Source: Lophium mytilinum (taxonomy: Eukaryota > Ascomycota > Dothideomycetes > Mytilinidiales > Mytilinidiaceae). Taken from it: DNA of 64,000 nucleotides. The DNA lies in the NCBI GenBank assembly GCA_010093605.1, contig MU004186.1, forward strand, positions 1,592,616-1,656,615. Reading direction: 5' to 3'. Below are positions 12,701 through 22,862 of the stretch, piece after piece. The translations under genes were made by a program, and so were the position numbers. Within the stretch, counting starts at the first letter, position 1, and each line of letters opens with the position of its first letter. The notes below the pieces were generated by a model. The model did not search any database. It was not told the DNA's origin and worked only from the letters and a program-made list of their open reading frames with translations.

Positions 12701-13612
12701 TAGTATTACAGCGAGACAAATCAAAGTTTTACCAATACCCATGGTCTCCGCAAGTATGCCGCCTCTGTTGGAGTCGTAATACTGCGGCTTTAGCACAAAC
12801 TCCATATCGTTCGGGTTGTAGTAGTATAGACAGTTTTCAAGAGAGTATCTTGGTTCAAAACGCGGGTCTAGAATCTTCTGCGGCGGAGATTCTTTCTGAA
12901 CCATCAGAGCTGCGGATCGTGTCTGGAATTTGTACAGTTTTGTTTTCAGTCCCTGGAGTGCTCCTGGGTTAAGCAAGTCTTCTGCTGCATGCCTTGAGTA
13001 TGGGCACGAAATAATACCCGGCTCAGGGTGAGGGGAGGGTATCGTGTTGAATAGATAGAACAGTGATTCATCTTCTCCAGTTGCCCAAGGATCAAACATC
13101 TCTTGCGCCATGTCATGCCGTCCAGACCAAGCTTCCTGCGATATGTTGATTCGTTGGACGAGCGACCTTAATCGAGTTTTGAGATGCTTGTTCTCACGAT
13201 CTTCGTACGACTCTAGAGGTCGCAAAAAGATCCTGAAGATGGTGCAACTTGCTGGCTTCTCCGACGCGCACGCAAAAATTCTAATCCACTTCGCGGTAAG
13301 TAGAGCGCACGCAGCCTCTCCAAGCTCTGACTTCCGTTGCTGAGCTAAGGCTGGATGGATCTCCGACCAGGAGTCCGTACGGAGGGGAGAAGAAACATCG
13401 AAACATTCATGTTGTAGACAACCTAGAGCGATGTAGTTGGCGAGCTCGAGGTGTTGCGAGTCGTCCTCATTCTTGGATATCACGCCCAGAGAAGCCGAAG
13501 AAGACAGTGGAGTGGAAGGAGTAGTTTTGATTGCATAGGAGACAGTAGAACTGGGAGTTTGTCCACTTGTAGATGAGGAGCTCTCCTCAGGTGAAAAGGT
13601 GGGAGAGTCCAT
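9737..13612 (-). CDS. SNF2-family DNA-dependent ATPase/helicase
   Basis: A single uninterrupted frame. The frame is open to 13666, but the first ATG is at 13612 (MDSPTFSPEE), giving 1291 residues. Motif I is ETMGIGKTLICLAVIL (about residues 287-302). Motif Ia lies in LIVVPPNLLTQWQSEI (about 440). Motif II is DEGH near 571 instead of DEAH. The C-terminal helicase lobe contains IIIFYDGD (about 1020) and motif VI, AIKRAHRIGQTQ (about 1110). A cysteine cluster (CQCPYIG...CRCF, about 540-555) precedes motif II. The segment between lobes is long and Ser/Lys rich; the last 100 residues are basic and Ala/Pro rich. SNF2 proteins remodel chromatin or move along DNA in repair; the subgroup is not clear to me. 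It starts 756 bp from the divergent E1 alpha gene and may share its promoter region. Confidence 0.88.
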   Translation of the reverse strand: MDSPTFSPEESSSSTSGQTPSSTVSYAIKTTPSTPLSSSASLGVISKNEDDSQHLELANYIALGCLQHECFDVSSPLRTDSWSEIHPALAQQRKSELGEAACALLTAKWIRIFACASEKPASCTIFRIFLRPLESYEDRENKHLKTRLRSLVQRINISQEAWSGRHDMAQEMFDPWATGEDESLFYLFNTIPSPHPEPGIISCPYSRHAAEDLLNPGALQGLKTKLYKFQTRSAALMVQKESPPQKILDPRFEPRYSLENCLYYYNPNDMEFVLKPQYYDSNRGGILAETMGIGKTLICLAVILSTKDHMPSIPPRYQGGERVWGRLSRPGERVRPAQESLDPEKPLPTEEVTSINNSTTISSYGADDFWKVGTLAKMAAATATRNSIPWKRCIAEDNECSKILDAAVPSYDVPIEQARKSRSSSTNITQKVTLCSGSLIVVPPNLLTQWQSEIKKHVADGYLKVLVLDNKFAARLPGSGEHAEQDDIFCTKLLPSSAVLRTYDIVLFSRARFEQEIKDGADSYGRRLFTGAPTICQCPYIGATRIPDCRCFKMDETYRSPLKELHWLRMIIDEGHNFSSAKSNAVLIAGQIQAERRWVVSGTPAKDLVGVDVELPITNELESRDAVMEKRRQFSESDDTKSAVKSLRDLAKHFLKVQPWTDCDWNDYIYRHEKTGLKKTYTRFSACMKQTIGELVIKTAPEIYEKEVKIPEMTHSIVRLKPSWFDKSSANLFIQVMRANAITSERTGVDYLFDTHKNSVKARHSLLNNLRQSNFTWTGFTKDYVRETLETSHKYLNKEDRNCSQQDVANLTESMQMIEQVLGSPRWLSLSKTHEMGLFVDDWPQESIEYFALGGLESPQMIGVSQLLEGQFHVNSQVSSDDPASGLVAVGEHAKIRMEQVAKTEEINEAKRKTSKSSKAAPKGVPLSCVDGDPAPAKRLMPTRTNPSPKKGSQSTQNENVSTTSNGTRQPKMPERKRKLTLDKTAELPAGSPLLKTHVVGTTSSKLSYLLDRVMLFQADHKIIIFYDGDNTAFYLSQCLDYLHIGHRIYARTLDSHKRDNYIQLFKEDSNLRVFLMDVACGSHGLDLHVASIVLIINPINRKDVEAQAIKRAHRIGQTQKVLVETLILEGTIEEAIFDAVAERTQGMRVDDELQKAKTIEDDRQIQEIIQNAKIVPLEPHEAKGENQMARLRERQRVFARPNRAEYDGAWESIGFAGDKAGKGAKKMKWPKKKNQAEAAPVAPATATPVTDFGPLHADVFPTPATSASDTAQAPLAVRSLFGGPVTTGSR

Positions 13613-14368
13613 GGCGGGATACCTCCTAGCTCGATCTGCGTTTGATAGGGGAGTTGTCACGGGCACGCGACTACAAGCATAATATCAAGGTTTCGTAAAA
13701 GATGTCATCCCAGTAGCGCAGTATAGAGAGCTGGAATGACAGATGACTGTGAGTGAAATCGGAGAGCCTAAAAAACGAATTGAAAGGTATGGTGTTGACA
13801 GAAACTAGCCGTGAGGCAGCAGGTCGAGGTAATCACGGGAGTGTAGGAGATGGTTCGGAGATAAGAGATGTCTTGGCACTTCGCCAGCCTCATAAGAAAG
13901 TTGAATCACATGCACACATGACTTTGCAGATGAAATGAAAGGTCTATTGAATCTACAGACTGTTCGGATTGGATAAGGTGCGATTTGCCCATGTTCTGGA
14001 AATTGCTGGAATGACTTCAGATATAACTCGAAACCTGTGACCATTCAATATGTGTATGTACATACATAGAGTACATACTAAGAAAAGCTCATCTCTACAC
14101 TGTGCTTTAAAGTGTGCATAAGACTTCCTTGATTGAGAGTCACTGCATTGATGCGAGACATCAATAACGCTTCGATGGCAATGTTTGCATAATAAAGCTG
14201 AGGTGCATTGCACCAATGGCAGGGATGACCCACGGGCCTGGGCGACAGGGGTGGGCTTCGGGGAATCTTTGGGGGAAGACCGAACCCGAAAGCTCAACAT
14301 TTGATCTCAACACGTCGACGACTCCCATCTCCTCTCCCACCGACCCGAACTCCCTCATCTCTCTCACC
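13613..14368. promoter_or_regulatory. Divergent promoter region between SNF2 ATPase and PDH E1 alpha
   Basis: These 756 bases separate two genes transcribed away from each other, so both promoters should lie here. Short open frames on both strands overlap and lack domains. The 80 bases before the E1 alpha start are C/T rich, as in many fungal leaders. I could not define a specific regulator site. Confidence 0.5.
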
Positions 14369-15871
14369 ATGTTCTCCAGGACACTGAGGGCGAGTGTAGC
14401 CGCGCCCCTGCGCCGCAGCGTCTTCGCACCCGTCGCTCGACCTGCCTTCCGGACTGTCACCACCGACGCGGCTTCGTCGCATGCTGACAAGGACAGCGTG
14501 CCTTCGGTATGGATTGCAGATTGTACAATCAAGCGCGAGATTGCTAACTAGGACTAGGAAGATGACAAGCCGTTTGAGGTCCGCCTCTCCGACGAGAGCT
14601 TCGAGACCTACGAGCTTGACCCACCCTCCTATACGCTCGATACCACCAAGAAGGAATTGAAGCAGATGTACTACGATATGGTGGCCGTACGGTACATGAA
14701 ACCTCTCTCCGCGAAATTCCGAACCCATTGGACCCGATACTCACATTTCTAGGCGCATGGAGATGGCCGCCGATCGGCTGTACAAGGAGAAGAAAATTCG
14801 GGGTTTCTGCCATCTGTCCACGGGCCAGGAAGCTGTCGCCGTCGGCATCGAGCACGCGCTCCAGAAGACAGACCACCTCATCACCGCCTACCGCTGCCAC
14901 GGCTTCGCTCTGATGCGCGGAGGAACCGTCAAGTCTATTATCGGAGAGCTGTTGGGTCGGAGAGAGGGCATTGCTTTCGGGAAGGGCGGATCCATGCACA
15001 TGTTCTCTACTGGCTTCTATGGTGGCAACGGTATCGTCGGTGCCCAGGTGCCCGTCGGCGCTGGTATTGCGTTTGCAAACCAATACGAGGGCAAGGAGAA
15101 CGTGACACTGGCTTTGTACGGTGACGGTGCATCGAATCAGGGACAAGTCTTCGAGGCGTTCAACATGGCCAAGCTATGGAACCTCCCCATTATCTTTGGA
15201 TGCGAGAGTATGGTCGCTCGTGGACACTTCTCGTTTGAATCACTGCTAAACTCTTCTAGACAACAAATATGGAATGGGCACAGCAGCCAACCGCGCTGCA
15301 GCTCTCACGGACTACTACAAGCGCGGCCAATACATTCCCGGCCTGAAGATCAACGGCATGGACGTTCTCGCCGTGAAAGCCGCCGTCGCATACGGAAAGG
15401 AATGGTGTCGTCAAGGAAAGGGTCCCCTCGTCTACGAATACGTCACTTACCGTTATGGTGGACATTCGATGAGTGACCCTGGCACAACCTACCGCGTAAG
15501 CTCCTCTACGTCCCTCCAATCTGTGTCCCATCACTAATTCCTCCATGCAGACCCGTGAGGAAATCCAACGCATGCGCAGCACCAACGACCCCATTGCCGG
15601 CCTCAAGCAGAAACTCCTCGATTGGGGCGTCACCTCTGAGGACGAGCTCAAGGCCATCGACAAGGAAGCCCGCAGCAACGTCGACGCCGAAGTCGCCGAG
15701 GCCGAGAAGATGGCCCCGCCCGACCCAACGCCCAAGATCCTGTACGAGGACATCTACGTCCGCGGCAGCGAGCCCGAGTTCCTGAGGGGCTGCATACCCG
15801 AGGACAACTTCTACTACACCGAGTCGGAGATTTCCAAGGAGGCGCCGAAGAAGGCGGCTGCGCGGACGTGA
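14369..15871 (+). CDS. PDA1: Pyruvate dehydrogenase E1 component, alpha subunit, mitochondrial
   Basis: Five exons (14369-14506, 14558-14691, 14753-15207, 15260-15495, 15551-15871) give 427 residues, near the usual length. E1 alpha and beta decarboxylate pyruvate with thiamine diphosphate and pass the acetyl group to E2 in the mitochondrial matrix. The N-terminus ([19 protein letters not shown]) is Arg/Ser/Ala rich with no acid, a clear mitochondrial presequence. [15 protein letters not shown] (about 110) and [12 protein letters not shown] (about 140) are family blocks. [15 protein letters not shown] to CENN (about 212-243) is the thiamine-binding fold, with its end rebuilt by splicing. [16 protein letters not shown] (about 305-320) is the phosphorylation loop; serine in SMSDPG is the site used by pyruvate dehydrogenase kinase, which is encoded at 47784-49395. 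Intron phases all agree. Confidence 0.97.
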
Positions 15872-16141
15872 GGGTCGGTAGTTGAGCGTGCCGAGCGTGT
15901 GTGAATAGATACTGTTTGTGGGAGACGACTTGGTTCGGCTTAGGGCATGGTTCGTAGCATCTTTGAGGAAACCTGTAATTTTACTATTTTGGTTTGGCAC
16001 TTCCGAGGTCCTTGGTGCTCGTTTAGCCTTCCTTTTCTTTGAGCTAGCAACCCTTCATGATCCACCTTCTAGAGCTTCTTTCTTGTGATGATTAGACTTC
16101 TCCTGCTGTAGTCACAGGTCAAGGCCTGGGCACACTGGTTC

Positions 16142-16275
16142 GCCACTGCTTGAGGACCCCCCTTAGGATTTTGAAAATCTAAAGGTGATGTCAAATTTCA
16201 AGTAGTGGAGGTTAGACTGCCCCTTGGCTGACTATCTAAGCAGCTAGGCTACCCCCTACAGTGATGTTGGCTTAA
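16142..16275. repeat. Palindromic element, type D copy 1
   Basis: The left arm gccactgcttgagga (16142) pairs imperfectly with tttcaagtagtgg (16196-16208). A tail of about 65 bp follows and contains gctaccccctacagtgatgt. The same arm-plus-tail order recurs at 46541-46658 and 51709-51845, so arm and tail move as one unit. No coding capacity; probably a non-autonomous mobile element or a remnant of one. Confidence 0.6.
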
Positions 16276-16774
16276 GCGTCTATAGTCGAATATGCGACAT
16301 TAGATGTGATCGCTGACACAACGACAATCAGAGTACCTCTCGACACGATAGCCACCGACTAGCAGGGCCACCCCTTACAGTGGTGTCAAGTGAGCAACAT
16401 TGAAGCAATAAGTAACAGACTCGTGTGCTCCGAATTATGGCTCAGTACTATGAATGCTCTTTGCTCAAACAAATGGGATGGTATTCAAAGAGGTGACTGG
16501 GTACGCCCCGTGGACACTCTCGCCCCTTTTGTTGCTTAGAGTCACGAATCAAACCGCGCAATCCTTCCTAGGACTATATTAACACACGTAGAGGGCCCTC
16601 TTTATCTTACGCTAGCCCTTATCGACTCGCAGCCATCGTCTTCTTTTGTCACCTAAAGTCCCAGATACAACTGCGCGAGCCTTCTCCCCGCATGTTTTGG
16701 TCGACGCGGAGGCTCCTTTACGTCCTACCTCCCTTTTATCACTAGGTATTAATTACAGCATCCGTATACTAGAA

Positions 16775-16985
16775 TTTTAGCACTCTTTTAGCACTCTTTT
16801 AGCACTCTTATTCGCACTCTTTTTAGTACTTCTTTTAGTACTCTTCAGTACTCTTTTTAGTGCTCTTTTTAGCACTTTTTTTAGTACTCTTTTTAGTACT
16901 ACTCTTTTTAGTACTTGATTCAGCTCTCTTATAAGCTCTCCATTCAGCTCTCCATTCAGCTCTGGAATCAGCTCTTGAAACACAA
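16775..16985. repeat. Degenerate minisatellite, unit about 11-12 bp
   Basis: About 17 tandem units of the type ttttagcactc or tttttagtactc, changing near 16915 into units of the type cattcagctct. On the minus strand this reads as a Lys/Ser/Arg-rich open frame, which is a by-product of the repeat. Drift between units shows that it is not newly expanded. Confidence 0.8.
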
Positions 16986-17722
16986 GGTGGAAGTTAAAGA
17001 TGTCTAAACTAGACTACCTTTTACTCAACCACCTCCTTCCAACCTAGCCCACTCATCACAGCGTTATCCCGCTCGCAAGACCTTAGCTGTAGTATCACAA
17101 TTCCTGTTCCCTCGTCCTTTTAACCTTCATTCCATGTAGCAGGCACGTTTCGCACAGGAAAAGGCGAAGGAGAGAACGCGGAGGTGAACGAGGGGGGATG
17201 ATGTCGCGACAGAGTTTGGCTGGGAGGTGAACGAGATGGCAGACCATCGAGAGGGAGCGTGTGGGGACGTTGGTCGCTCGTCGCGTTATTTTCAGCGATG
17301 AGGGCAGAGAGGACGAAAGATGCTCGGAAAATAATGGAGCACCCGTGGACTACTGGAGAAACAAAGCAGCTGTAGCACTTGGCTGGTTTTTCCAGAAGAC
17401 TATAAGTTCTCTACCTAGGCTGTTGCCTCCACCGTAATCTTAAGCGCTTTTTTGATTAGGCTCTCGTCGCTCGTTGTAATATAGTTCTCAGTAGATAGCG
17501 CTTGTGCCTTCTCAACTAGCTAGTATGTAGGCAGTTCTTTGAACTAAAATCTAAACACCTTTACGAGCGCGGCGAGGGAAGAGTTTTGGAGAACTGTACG
17601 GAAAAGTAAAGCCATGCGTAGGTTCCGGAAAATCCTGTCCCCGCTTTACCTCGTCCAGGTCATGGTTATAGAGTGGAAGAGGCCGGGGTCATACAATAAC
17701 TCCTTATAGAAATCCGCACACT

Positions 17723-17840
17723 TGTTTACCACTACTTGAGGAGCCTTATAGTATTTTCAGCGTTCCAAATAAGAGAAAAGTACGGTAGTTTGGACCACCA
17801 GGAAACTCGCGAGGTCCCTCCAGACAGTGGTAACACGGCG
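17723..17840. repeat. Palindromic element, type E copy 1
   Basis: Begins ccactacttgaggagcc, contains tattttcagcg and ggaaactcgcgagg, and ends with cctccagacagtggtaac, which is an imperfect reverse complement of the start. Copy 2 lies at 18206-18325 in the same orientation with the same internal order. Confidence 0.6.
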
Positions 17841-18205
17841 CACACAGATTGAAAGTATATCCGCTATCTTGGGTTTCCAATCGCACGTCAAGGCCCCTTC
17901 AACAGTGGTATGAGGCACTCCAGACGGCGGCAAGCGCTTCAAACTTAAGCCTGGAAAAGGAGACACGACTTGAACTCTGGTATCTCTTACTTCATACCAG
18001 GAATATTTGGGTGCATTAGAGGACTTCAGACGGTAATAAATAGGTATAGAGAAGAGGAATGGATGCGTCTGATCGATTTGAAGTGCAGCGCTCTTGACAT
18101 CATACACAAATTTTCCAACCGGAGTTGAGGCCCGTCAGATAGTGGCAAAAAGGTAGAAAAGCAAATGCAAAGATGGTCATCAACTGATATTCTAGAACTC
18201 CGTAC

Positions 18206-18325
18206 ACTCGTTCAACACTGAGGTGCCTCGCGGTATTTTCAGCGGCTCAAATGAGGCAACATCACTGCAATTTGGACTGCTAGGAAACTCGCGAGGCCAC
18301 TCCAGAAGGCGTCAACACGGTGTCA
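18206..18325. repeat. Palindromic element, type E copy 2
   Basis: Shares ggtattttcagcg, gaaactcgcgaggcc and ccactccaga with the copy at 17723-17840, in the same order and spacing. Between the copies the sequence is not obviously duplicated, so this looks like two insertions of one family and not one tandem duplication. Confidence 0.55.
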
Positions 18326-18422
18326 AAGTGCGAAAGGAATAGAACTGTATTAGAGGCTAGGGCCTATGGACAGGAAAAGAATACGCTGGACTGCGCTCCA
18401 GCTACTGACTAACACACGCGCT

Positions 18423-20350
18423 CTAACGGCCATACACCTCCTGGTTCCAAGAATTGATTAGGTCGATGCCTGCGGACGGGTAATAATCCCCCTTGAATTC
18501 TCTGATGTTTGCTTCACTAAACACAGCAATGCTAGCCGGTTCTGGGTAGAAGTCCAAGTCGAGAGAATTTTTCGTTATGAAATGGATCCAAGTATCAGTC
18601 ATGTTATTGCTTACGGCGACGAATGTCTCTGCGTTCTCGCCACCCAACGGATTGGTCTGATATCCCGTGCCATTCTGGTTGTTGAACACGAATGCGACTT
18701 CATCGAAGTGAGTGGCGCCGTCAGACTTGGATCGGCCGTTCGGGACCACTTCGAAGCTGTAGCAGTACGAGGAGACGCTATACTTTTCCCAGGTTTGGCA
18801 AGTAAGACGACGTGGGGCAATAATGATCGCATCGCCGTAGTAGGCATTGGCTTTGAGGGTGTAGTAGTCGCTCGCGGAAGACCAGATACCCTTGAACGAA
18901 TCAGGAATATCTTGATATTGGTAGATGTTCCAGAGGCGCGTGACATAGCCGGCGGGAACGGGAGCGGGAACAGGAAAGGCTGTAAGTGATACGTCAGTTC
19001 TGGAACATCAATAGGGTTGGCGTTGACGCGAGGGAACGTACTTTCAAGAACCTTGATGAAGTTTTCCTTGAGAAATATCAACCACTCTGATCCCCCTCCC
19101 CCGATGTCGAAAGTCTTATTGATGAGGTTACCATCGACTAAAGCTGTCCCTTCGTCTGAGTTCGCGCCTACAAGGATCGGGACCTTGACAAACCAGCCAG
19201 TTGCGAGCTGCTCACTGGCGTGGCGTTGGATGAAGTCGCCGTCAACAACTGGCTGCCATAGTCCAGGCCGGATCAAGTCGGTCTCATTGATGAAGCTGTT
19301 CAGATCCTCGAATGATACCTCACGCAGGCATTGGAGAACGTGCTCTGCGTCTCCCGTGGTGTTGCAGGACATGCCTTCGGACACAATACTGAACGCTGTT
19401 TTGTTCCAATCCCGCATCGAGCCGTAGTAGACCGGGCTTCCGGACTGCATGATGGCACCATGGAAGAGCTTGTCGTCGCGGCCGCCGTAGGCTGTGAGGT
19501 GTGCACCAACGGAAAAGGCGCCGGCAGATTGCCCCCAGATGGTTATCTTCTGCTCGTCGCCTGTGGTTCTCATTAGACTGGGTTCGGATGAGGGTCCGGG
19601 TAGGGTAGGAGATCCAAGACTGAATGTTCAAGCCTGGCATAAGTAACTCACCTCTGAATTCCAAGATGTTCTCATGAATCCATCTCAACGCCAGTCTCTG
19701 ATCTCTAAGCCCTAAGTTCGCATTCCCGGTGAGGATAGCCTCGTCGCCAGTAATGAAGCCCCATATGCTCAACCTGTAGTTGATGCTGACAGCGATGATC
19801 GGCTTGTTGATCTTGACGCTGCGGTCGACGATGTAAGTGAGGTTGTATCGCTCGTCGCTCGCTGAACCCTGGTGCAAGCCTCCACCATGGATGAAGACCA
19901 CAACTGGAAGGCCCACCCACGGGGAAGAGTTGCGGACTGCAGTTGTAGGTCGCACGATGTTGAGGTAAAGGCAATCCTCGGAGATCTCTGGGTAGGAGAT
20001 TTGGTCGCTGCCATACCCGATACAGGCGGGGGCGTACTGGGTGGCCAATTCGGAGCCATTCCAGGTGGTATTGAGGGAATGAGGTACGCGGAAGCGGAGG
20101 TCGCCTAACGTTCGGGCACTTGTTAGCAGACGTTCAAACGGGACAAGATGGGGGAGATATGATGAAGAGACTCACCTATCGGTGGCTGAGCGTACGGGAT
20201 CCCGAGGAAGAAGTCCTGGTCCCACTCTTTCGAGTAGACACCAGTAATGGTGCCATTGGTCACATCAACAGTCGGTGCGTTGTTGTGACCTGCTTCGACT
20301 CTAGAGGCGGCAAGGATAGTAAAGGCCAATGCGTTCCAGTTAAAGAGCAT
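18423..20350 (-). CDS. Secreted type-B carboxylesterase
   Basis: Four exons (20350-20176, 20104-19652, 19560-19042, 18979-18423) with introns of 71, 91 and 62 nt give 567 residues, normal for the family. These enzymes hydrolyse carboxylic esters (lipase, cholinesterase and feruloyl-type members). MLFNWNALAFTILAASRVEAG is a typical signal peptide. The family signature SEDCLYLN lies near residue 100; FIHGGG (about 125) forms the oxyanion hole; GQSAG (about 220) carries the serine; SDEGT (about 345) the acid; GATHFDE (about 473) the histidine. Many N-x-S/T sequons suit secretion. The last intron is required: without it the frame runs into unrelated sequence, and with it APVPAGYVTRLWNIYQYQD follows. 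Two broken relatives lie at 45849-46300 and 54015-54110, and its upstream DNA is echoed near 53.8-54.2 kb. Confidence 0.9.
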
Positions 20351-20605
20351 GATGAAGAGTGAGGCGATATGAATGCTTGACTGAGGAGGGATGGATGCTT
20401 GATGGGGACGATGGGTGCTAGAACGTGCGGTGTTGATGGAAAAAGAGACGGAAGAAGTGTGTTGATGAGAGAAGAAACGAAAGAAGGCGGGAGAAGAAAG
20501 TAAAGACAGCAGACGCGGCGCCCCTTCCCAGACGGAGTATGTCAGTCAGGTGCCCAGTGGGACACCGTCGAAGGGAAGGCATCGAGCCCACCTACACTAT
20601 CTCTA

Positions 20606-20745
20606 CGCTTGTTTAGCACCGCTTAGGGTCCTCCAGTATGCTGTTGCTATTCATAAAATACCAGCTTTGGCAAGCCTGATAGCTCTCCGGGCCACCTCAG
20701 ACAGTGCTAATCGAGTGTGCCACTTTTCCCCGCGTAGCGTGCCAG
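20606..20745 (+). repeat. Palindromic element, type A copy 1
   Basis: Starts near cgcttgtttagcaccgctta and ends gggccacctcagacagtgc followed by tgtgccactttt. The internal marker agctttggcaagcctgatag is shared with copies at 35891-36020 (reversed) and 40906-41055. The two ends are imperfect inverted repeats of each other. Confidence 0.7.
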
Positions 20746-20839
20746 CACAGCTTGAGCATACACCACAGCTTTGCTAGGCAGGGTCCGTCAGTCAGGTGCG
20801 CACCTGGGGGGGAACACCGATGCAGCTACGCTGGGCATG

Positions 20840-21040
20840 AAGAAGGTGGCACGTTCAGGAAGCATCCTGCCACCTGGCTGCCGCTGTTTGTAGTGCTTCA
20901 ATGCATTTTCAAATATGTAAATGAGATAGAAACTCTGGGTTTTGGGATGTGGGGAAACTTATTGAAGCGCTACAGAGAACGGCAGACATGTGTACACATG
21001 ACCGTAGGAGACAGAACGCTTGATGTGCCACCTTTTTCAT
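20840..21040. repeat. Palindromic element, type P copy 1
   Basis: Outer ends aagaaggtggcacg and tgtgccaccttttt are inverted repeats. Inside them ctgccgctgtttgtagtgct (20878) pairs with the complement near 20960-20985 (tgaagcgctacag...cggcag), leaving a loop of about 55 bp. It is a nested hairpin of about 200 bp with no coding potential, of the miniature inverted-repeat type. Confidence 0.75.
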
Positions 21041-21046
21041 GTCTAA

Positions 21047-21237
21047 CGGAAAAGGTGGCACGCTCAGCATGAATTCTATCTACCTACATCCGTCTGCCGC
21101 TGTTTGTGGTGCTTCAATGCATCTTTAGGAATGTAAATGATATGAGAACTCGTAGCTTGGGCTATGGGGAAACTTGTTGAAGCACCACAAACAGCGGCAG
21201 GCACATGAACACACGAGTATAGCCCATCAGTGCCACC
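21047..21237. repeat. Palindromic element, type P copy 2
   Basis: A direct neighbour of copy 1 in the same arrangement. ctgccgctgtttgtggtgct (21093) pairs almost perfectly with agcaccacaaacagcggcag (21181-21200). This is the best preserved hairpin of the family in the window, with 20-bp arms identical after complementing, and so may be the youngest copy. Confidence 0.78.
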
Positions 21238-21528
21238 AAACGCTTATGATCAGCTTCTGCATCAGATTATGATAGAAATATGAACGTGAATTCAGTATAG
21301 AGTACGTGAAACCTACCCAGAACCGCGCCTTGAACCGCGCGCCAAGCATGCAAAGAACAAGACTGGTGAAATCTACACAAGAAAATATCTCCGAACACCA
21401 ACTTTCGTGTCCCGCAAGCCTATTGCTGTCATCTATTCATGGTTCTTGCGGGAGAAGTGCCCACTTGAACAACCTCAGCTAAGAACATCCAACTGCTGCA
21501 GGGGGTTTCTCGCCACGCAAATCGATCC

Positions 21529-22862
21529 TTAATGTCCTCCGGTAGTCGGCAGCTAATAGACGTTAGCATTTCGTATCTTAGAAGAGCTTTCCGAATTGCT
21601 TACCCCTAGGTAGACCTTGAAAGAATCGTAGATGAGCCATTGAAACGCCTGGATATGCAGATTAGCGAGTTTCTGGGAAAATCGCAAGTTTCGTCCTTAC
21701 AGTCAAGGTTCCAATCATAGCTATCCTGACCGGGAGACCGTTCCAGAGACCCTTGAAGCCGATATTTCCGTATATCCTCGACATAGCCTGACCAGCGCCC
21801 TCACCAGCTGTGAAGAAACGGCAGTCAGTAAGGCGCATACCATCACCCGAACAAGGTCGGAGACTTACCTTTGCGGTCGCTGTTGAGTTTTGACACCATT
21901 ACGTCTATCACAATATTAGCGAATCCCCCGCCGACGCATAGGTGACTGTAAACTTACCAGCAGGATGAGAAATCGCAGCACAGCCAATACCAGCAATGTA
22001 ACCACCCAGGAACGAGACACCGGTCTGCTGGAGAGTGTTGTAGGACTCCTTGGGCTTTCCGAGCGTCTTGTAGATCTGAGCAACGGCACTCTCGAAAGTC
22101 GCGAACTTGACCATGGTGTAGGGGATCTGTCGACCCCAGAGTGGGAAGAGTCCTTTGTAGAGGCTATGCAGATTTGTTAGCAACCAAGACTCCCATATAA
22201 CCGCGCAATTGGTATTCCTTACCCTCCAAAGCCCTCCTGAGCGACCACCTTGCTCCAGCCTTCCCTCAATGTCGAGGCAAAAGGCGGCAGCGTCGTCTGC
22301 ATGCGCACCTTGATCGCCTCTAAGGGACACAGCGCAATATCCGCGAGGAACTCAGCACTGGCACTGGCGGCCAGATACACCACGGTCTTGGGCAAATCCG
22401 GCGCCAACTTATCGCCATAGGTGTACTTGAAAACCTCGTACAGTCCGTATTTTCCGGCGCCCTGGAACGAGTATCCGACGAAGGTGGGGGACCAGCCGAA
22501 GAAGATGCCGCGGATGCCTTCAGCCTTATAGATTGAGCGCCATGCCTGCAGGTTGGACTTGTAGATGTTCGGGTCGACTTGACGGCGGCATTTGACCTGT
22601 TCGGTTTCAATTAGCTGCTGTATAACCTTTCCACACCACGAATGAGCAGAAGGCTATTCCACTTACCAGATCTAATGGCGTCACAGCAGTATGCGTAGGC
22701 CCGCAAGCTTCACAACGTCAACAACATACCCAATCGCAATCGGCAGCTCTGTCCGCGATCGCACTCACCAATGATACCTCCCAGCGTGCAAGCGCCAAAG
22801 TAAGTCCCCGAGTAGAGCTCAATCTTCCTCTGCGGCTTCAGGTTGTCCAATTTCGACGACAT
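21529..22862 (-). CDS. MIR1: Mitochondrial phosphate carrier
   Basis: Eight exons (22862-22769, 22707-22667, 22596-22223, 22163-21958, 21904-21869, 21807-21701, 21648-21604, 21552-21529) give 308 residues, the normal carrier size, and every phase agrees. The protein imports phosphate with protons across the inner mitochondrial membrane. The three carrier repeats show their signatures: TPLDLVKCRRQ (about 38-48), [11 protein letters not shown] (about 135) and [11 protein letters not shown] (about 235). The third has the form typical of the Mir1/PiC branch. Two exons are only 41 and 36 nt and the last is 24 nt, so automatic models may miss them. The start [13 protein letters not shown] lacks a long presequence, as in yeast Mir1. 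Confidence 0.95.

Larger units (their letters stand above)
15872..18422. other. Gene-free block of repeats
   Basis: A 2.5-kb stretch without a recognisable gene. It holds one palindromic element with a tail (16142-16275), a degenerate minisatellite (16775-16985) and two related copies of another palindromic element (17723-17840 and 18206-18325). Three further isolated arm-like pieces occur near 17890-17940 and 18120-18145. The rest shows many stops in all frames and looks like decayed insertion debris. Confidence 0.6.
20351..21528. other. Carboxylesterase promoter and repeat block
   Basis: The first 180 bases are the promoter and leader of the minus-strand esterase; a closely similar sequence occurs twice near 53.8-54.2 kb. 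From 20606 on the stretch holds one type A and two tandem type P palindromic elements. Nothing codes here that I can support. Confidence 0.55.

Noticed and set aside
16777-16983. A Lys/Ser/Arg-rich minus frame
   Set aside because: It is the translation of the minisatellite and not a gene.
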